DNA of 6,898 nt from Bacteroidia bacterium. Lineage in GTDB: Bacteria; Bacteroidota; Bacteroidia; Bacteroidales; UBA12481. A model generated the notes under the pieces. The model was not told the DNA's origin and did not search any database. It saw only the letters and a list, made by a program, of their open reading frames with translations. The stretch is taken from assembly GCA_026391235.1 (NCBI GenBank), contig JAPLDV010000629.1, forward strand, positions 1-6,898, written 5' to 3'. The translations under genes and the position numbers were made by a program. This document shows, piece by piece, positions 3,640 to 6,898 of the stretch (positions are counted from its first letter, which is position 1; the number at the start of each line of letters is the position of its first letter).

Positions 3640-6431
3640 TATTAGCCAGCTTCTTACTGGCGGGCATTGTTTTTTCCGCAATAGCCCAGCAACCCGATCT
3701 TAATCAGAAAATGCCGATCGATCCAACGGTCAAAATCGGTAAACTGTCCAACGGTCTGACCTATTATCTCAAGGAAAATCCAAAACCGGAAAAGCGCTTG
3801 TGGCTGCAACTCGCCATTAACGCCGGATCGGTCAATGAAAACGACAGCCAGCAGGGTTTGGCTCATTTCATGGAACACATGTGTTTTAACGGGACCAAAT
3901 CCTGGAAAAAGAACGACATGATCAATATGCTGGAAACCATGGGAGTCCGTTTTGGGGACGGGTTGAATGCTTCCACCAGCTATGATCAAACCATCTATAT
4001 GCTTGAAATTCCGACAGACAAGCCCGAGAACATCGAAAAGGGTTTTCAGGTGATGGAGGAGTGGGCGCACCTGGTATCCCTGGAGGATGGTGAGATTGAA
4101 AAGGAGAGGGGAGTGATCCTGGAAGAGAGGCGGCTGCGGCTGGGAGCATACGAGCGCATGCGGCGGCAGTATGAGCCGGTTCTTCTCAAAGGATCCAGAT
4201 ATGCCGAGCGCTTCATTATCGGAAAGGAGGAGGTGCTGAAAACCTTCCCGCCTGATACCCTCCGGAGTTTCTACAAGTCATGGTACCGTCCGGACAATAT
4301 GGCACTGATAGTTGTCGGTGATATCGATCTGAAACAGATGGAGAAAAAGATGAAGTCGCATTTTGCGAAAATCCCGAAAGCAAAGGGAAATCTCAACCGG
4401 GTGGAATATGATGTTCCCGGTAATAAGGATCCTCTGATCAGTATTGTAACTGACAAGGAAGCCATGGCCTTCAGCGTTCAGGTTTATTTTAAATATCCGG
4501 CTTTCAAGGTGAAAACCATCGGGGAGTACCGTAAAAAGCTTACTGAGCAATTATATAATACAATGTTCAGCAAGCGGTTATCGGAAATCGGTATGAAACC
4601 GGAAACGCCCTATATAAATGCATCAGCATACACCGGGAGTTTTTACAGCCGACTGACCAATGCCTATTCTGTCATGGTCAGTGCCAAGGAGAACAAGATA
4701 AGTGAAAGCCTTAGCCTTGTGATGACTGAAAATGAGCGGGTACGCCAGCATGGGTTTACCCAGGCGGAGCTCGACCGGGAGAAGAAAGCCATTATCACCA
4801 ACCTGGAGAGCGCGGTTAAGGAAGCCGATAAAGTGGAATCCGATTCCTGGGCGAGCCGTTGTTTAAGCAACTTTCTGACTGAGAGTTTGCTGATGAATCC
4901 TGCCCAAAACCAGGATATCGTTAAATCGTTACTGCCGGGGATTGGCCTGGATGACATCAACAAGCTGGCCAAAGAACTGATCACCAGCGAAAATATCGCT
5001 GCGGTAGTGCTTGCACCGGAGAAGGAAGGAACAAAACTTCCTACGGAATCGGAGGTGATCGGGATCATAAAGTCGGTTAAAGATAAGAAACTGGATCCTT
5101 ACGTCGACAATATGTCGGATGCTCCGCTTTTGGCCGAAAAACCTAAAGCCGGCGAGATCATGAAAAAAGTGGAAAACAAGGAAGCCGGTGTCACTGAAGT
5201 TACTTTTAGTAATGGTGCTACTGTTGTTTTGAAAAGTACCGATTTCAAGAATGATGAAATAAATTTCTCCGCTTACAGTCCGGGTGGCCTTTCATTGCTT
5301 TCTGATAATGATCTGATCACCGGGCAAATGGCAGCCAGCGTTATGCAGCAGGGTGGTTTGGGCGATTTTGATATGGTCAGTCTGAGGAAGAAACTGACAG
5401 GAATCCGGGCCAGTGCCGGTCCTTCCATCTCTGAACTTACTGAAAATATGCAGGGAAGTTCAAACGTTAAGGATTTCGAGACCATGCTTCAGCTTAATTA
5501 TCTGTGGTTTACCAAACCAAGAAAGGATCCCGAAGCTTTTAAATCCCTGATCGATAAAATCAAAAATTCTTATAAGAATATTACTGCCAATCCGCAGTTT
5601 ATTTTCATGGATTCCTTAACGAAACTCGCGTATGCGCGCAATCCGAGAGCGATCATTGTTCCTACCGTTGCGCAACTTGATGCAATAACCCTCGACAAGG
5701 CTTATGATATCCTGACCGACCGGATAAAGGATGCCTCGGATTTTAAATTCTTTTTTGTGGGCTCTTTTAAGATCGATGAAATCATGCCCTTGCTGCAGGT
5801 ATATATCGGAGGATTGCCATCGATACATCGCAACGAAACTTTTAAAGATGTGGCACCCGTGCTTGTCGATCGGGTCATCGATGAAAAAATGGCGATTAAC
5901 AGTGAACCGCAAAGTATGGTGATTATGTTTTTCGATGGGAAATTTGATTATACCGACTCTGAACAGTTGCTTTTCAGCATTATGATGCAAACCATGAATA
6001 TCAAGCTTCGCGAACAAATGCGCGAGGAACAGGGCGGGGTTTACGGGGTTAGCTTCCAGGAAAGCCTGAGTAAATTTCCTAAACAATGGTTTGAGATCAG
6101 CGCAAACTGGGGCTGTGCTCCGGAAAAAGTGGATACGCTCACGCAAACGTTGTTTGGTGAAATGGAGCGGATCAAAAAGGAAGGTCCCACGGAAGTCGAT
6201 CTGGCAAAAATCAAGGAGACCATTATCAAGGATTATGAAAAGAATATCAAACAGAATTATTTCTGGATCAGCTCACTTCAGGATTTCTATTTGAATGGGA
6301 ATGAGATTTATAGTCTTGATGAGTATACCAAAACCGTAGAGGCGGTTACCATACAGGATATTAAGCGGACGGCTGATAAATACCTGGATAGCAAACAATA
6401 TATCCGCGGGGTGCTGATGCCGAAGAAGTAG
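3624..6431 (+). CDS. Secreted M16 (pitrilysin/PqqL-like) zinc metalloprotease
   Basis: A full-length 935-residue periplasmic protease, close to the length of E. coli PqqL and other two-half M16 enzymes. A Sec signal peptide (1-21, hydrophobic core LLASFLLAGIVFSAIA) ends in an AIA/Q cleavage site. The first M16 domain (about 35-190) has the inverted zinc motif HFMEH at 81-85 (His81 and His85 bind zinc, Glu84 is the base) and the third ligand Glu161 in EIEKERG, with 75 residues between, as the family requires. An M16_C domain follows at about 205-390. The second half (about 525-935) lacks the zinc motif, as is normal, and carries the substrate-binding Arg/Tyr pair in REEQGGVY (Arg800, Tyr807). 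The enzyme should close around unfolded peptides and degrade them in the periplasm. It stands alone, with its own candidate promoter and a downstream hairpin. The ATG at 3624 is the only start that gives a complete signal peptide. Confidence 0.96.
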   Translation: MNLKSLLASFLLAGIVFSAIAQQPDLNQKMPIDPTVKIGKLSNGLTYYLKENPKPEKRLWLQLAINAGSVNENDSQQGLAHFMEHMCFNGTKSWKKNDMINMLETMGVRFGDGLNASTSYDQTIYMLEIPTDKPENIEKGFQVMEEWAHLVSLEDGEIEKERGVILEERRLRLGAYERMRRQYEPVLLKGSRYAERFIIGKEEVLKTFPPDTLRSFYKSWYRPDNMALIVVGDIDLKQMEKKMKSHFAKIPKAKGNLNRVEYDVPGNKDPLISIVTDKEAMAFSVQVYFKYPAFKVKTIGEYRKKLTEQLYNTMFSKRLSEIGMKPETPYINASAYTGSFYSRLTNAYSVMVSAKENKISESLSLVMTENERVRQHGFTQAELDREKKAIITNLESAVKEADKVESDSWASRCLSNFLTESLLMNPAQNQDIVKSLLPGIGLDDINKLAKELITSENIAAVVLAPEKEGTKLPTESEVIGIIKSVKDKKLDPYVDNMSDAPLLAEKPKAGEIMKKVENKEAGVTEVTFSNGATVVLKSTDFKNDEINFSAYSPGGLSLLSDNDLITGQMAASVMQQGGLGDFDMVSLRKKLTGIRASAGPSISELTENMQGSSNVKDFETMLQLNYLWFTKPRKDPEAFKSLIDKIKNSYKNITANPQFIFMDSLTKLAYARNPRAIIVPTVAQLDAITLDKAYDILTDRIKDASDFKFFFVGSFKIDEIMPLLQVYIGGLPSIHRNETFKDVAPVLVDRVIDEKMAINSEPQSMVIMFFDGKFDYTDSEQLLFSIMMQTMNIKLREQMREEQGGVYGVSFQESLSKFPKQWFEISANWGCAPEKVDTLTQTLFGEMERIKKEGPTEVDLAKIKETIIKDYEKNIKQNYFWISSLQDFYLNGNEIYSLDEYTKTVEAVTIQDIKRTADKYLDSKQYIRGVLMPKK

Positions 6432-6432
6432 A

Positions 6433-6481
6433 ATCGGGTATAGGGTATCGGGTGTCGGATATCAGGTGTCGGGTATCGGAT
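6433..6481 (-). repeat. 7-bp tandem repeat array (GGGTATC family), 7 units
   Basis: Seven 7-bp units begin one base after the protease stop codon: ATCGGGT, ATAGGGT, ATCGGGT, GTCGGAT, ATCAGGT, GTCGGGT, ATCGGAT. This is the complement of the GATACCC array at 193-255 and is more diverged. Relative to the gene it follows, it has the same orientation as the array after the sugar transporter. A spurious minus-strand reading frame crosses it and gives a 7-residue periodic peptide, which I do not regard as a gene. Confidence 0.9.
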
Positions 6482-6490
6482 TTGCTGCAA

Positions 6491-6539
6491 TTCGGCTTTG
6501 CTTAGGGTCCGGTCGCTGAGCGAAGCCGAAGGGCCTTTT
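6491..6539 (+). terminator. REP-like hairpin downstream of the protease, likely terminator
   Basis: Bases 6491-6505 (TTCGGCTTTGCTTAG) pair with 6516-6530 (CTGAGCGAAGCCGAA) along all 15 positions, two of them G-U, around a 10-nt loop. GGGCC and four T residues follow. The two G-U pairs mean the stem is favoured in RNA made in the protease direction. The right arm, with GAGCGAAGCCGAA, resembles dispersed palindromic repeats common in Bacteroidota genomes, so this may be a repeated element that also serves as the terminator of the protease gene. Confidence 0.65.
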
Positions 6540-6540
6540 G

Positions 6541-6750
6541 TCGGATAATACTATTACTTCAAACGGGTATAATTTAATCTTTAATAAATTGCTTATCCCT
6601 TTCGAGAATGTTAAAAACATCAATGCTTGGTTAGTCTAATGAGAAAATTGAGTCGATTTTTTACCACAAAGTCATCGCCGTCCCGGACGGAACCTCAAAA
6701 CAGATAACTTACGGGGAAAATACAATATCTATGCAAAGATCGAGGTCTTC
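6541..6750. other. Intergenic stretch with no gene seen
   Basis: No open frame of useful length or family resemblance is present on either strand. The longest start seen on the plus strand (ATG at 6639) runs only about 22 codons. A 13-bp odd palindrome, CCGTCCCGGACGG, lies at 6678-6690 but is too tight to form a strong hairpin. The stretch joins the protease 3' region to the palindromic element at the window end. Confidence 0.6.
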
Positions 6751-6751
6751 G

Positions 6752-6777
6752 CACACCCACACCCACTCACACACTCA
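6752..6777 (+). repeat. CA-rich low-complexity repeat (CACACCC/CACTC)
   Basis: A 26-bp run made only of short CACAC, CCCAC and CACTC words. It has inverted matches at the window end: CACACCCAC (6752-6760) with 6881-6889, and CACTCACAC (6764-6772) with 6885-6893, so it may be the outer left arm of a larger inverted element. Confidence 0.7.
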
Positions 6778-6794
6778 GTTGCGTGCGTCGATTT

Positions 6795-6863
6795 TTCGTA
6801 GGGGCGACCCTTGCGGTCGCCTCAGGAATATCAGAGGGCGACCGCAAGGGTCGCCCCTACGAA
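6795..6863. repeat. 27-bp perfect inverted repeat (palindromic dispersed element)
   Basis: Arms at 6795-6821 and 6837-6863 are exact reverse complements over 27 bp, separated by 15 bp. The arms contain GTAGGGGCGACCC and GGTCGCC, giving a very stable hairpin on either strand. Sequences of the type GTAGGGGCGACCC...GGTCGCC are, from memory, a frequent dispersed palindrome in environmental genomes of several phyla. There is no transposase, so it is either a non-autonomous (MITE/REP-like) element or a bidirectional terminator for a gene beyond the window. Confidence 0.93.
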
Positions 6864-6880
6864 TATAAAATCTCCCGCAG

Positions 6881-6898
6881 GTGGGTGTGAGTGTGGGC
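6881..6898 (+). repeat. GT-rich repeat at the window edge, partner of 6752-6777
   Basis: GTGGGTGTGAGTGTGGGC is rich in the complements of the CA-rich run at 6752-6777, with two 9-bp inverted matches in different registers. It is cut by the window end and may continue. Confidence 0.6.

Noticed and set aside
5616..6146. 176-codon minus-strand open frame
   Set aside because: Entirely antisense to the well-supported M16 protease, with no recognisable domain.
6308..6490. 60-codon minus-strand open frame starting near the heptamer array
   Set aside because: Its first part is the 7-bp repeat read in frame (a 7-residue periodic peptide rich in Tyr, Pro, Ile and Arg), and the rest is antisense to the protease. 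No family resemblance.
6639..6707. Short plus-strand ORF of about 22 codons in the terminal intergenic region
   Set aside because: Too short, without conserved features, and with no promoter-like box that stands out.
6752..6898. Insertion sequence with terminal inverted repeats
   Set aside because: No transposase coding capacity between the arms and no visible target-site duplication; a non-autonomous palindrome fits better.

Overview
The window reads as chromosomal DNA of a member of the Bacteroidota, probably an uncultivated environmental Bacteroidales-type bacterium. The evidence is a large periplasmic M16 protease of the Bacteroidota type, a GluP/FucP-family sugar permease, starts without Shine-Dalgarno sequences but with A/T-rich leaders, and candidate -7 boxes resembling TAnnTTTG. 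The finer taxonomic placement is inference.

Layout. 1-188 (+): the last 61 codons of a sensor histidine kinase. 193-255: nine tandem copies of a 7-bp unit (GATACCC and variants) filling the gap between two convergent genes. 261-1619 (-): sugar/H+ symporter of the GluP branch of the FHS/FucP family. 1676-1765: ten tandem copies of a 9-bp unit (CGTTAAGAA/CGTGAAGAA), followed at 1772-1819 by a related repeat on the opposite strand that includes the stop codon of the next gene. 1801-2775 (-): uncharacterised protein of about 324 residues, probably an alpha-helical toroid (prenyltransferase/squalene-cyclase-like) fold. 2776-2963: divergent promoter region with an inverted repeat. 2964-3500 (+): outer-membrane lipocalin Blc. 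3501-3623: candidate terminator and promoter region with three copies of a 12-bp word spaced exactly 45 bp apart. 3624-6431 (+): full-length secreted M16 zinc protease with an intact active site. 6432-6898: no gene; it carries the 7-bp repeat again, a REP-like hairpin, and a 27-bp perfect inverted repeat flanked by CA-rich/GT-rich sequence.

The genes look like independent housekeeping or envelope functions (sensing, sugar uptake, lipid-binding lipoprotein, periplasmic proteolysis) rather than one pathway. I see no defence system, prophage, transposase, CRISPR array or biosynthetic cluster. The unusual content is between the genes: at least four kinds of short repeat or palindrome sit at the 3' ends of genes. 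The 7-bp unit occurs after two unrelated genes in the same orientation relative to the gene, and the 9-bp array ends where the upstream promoter element of the sugar transporter would be expected.
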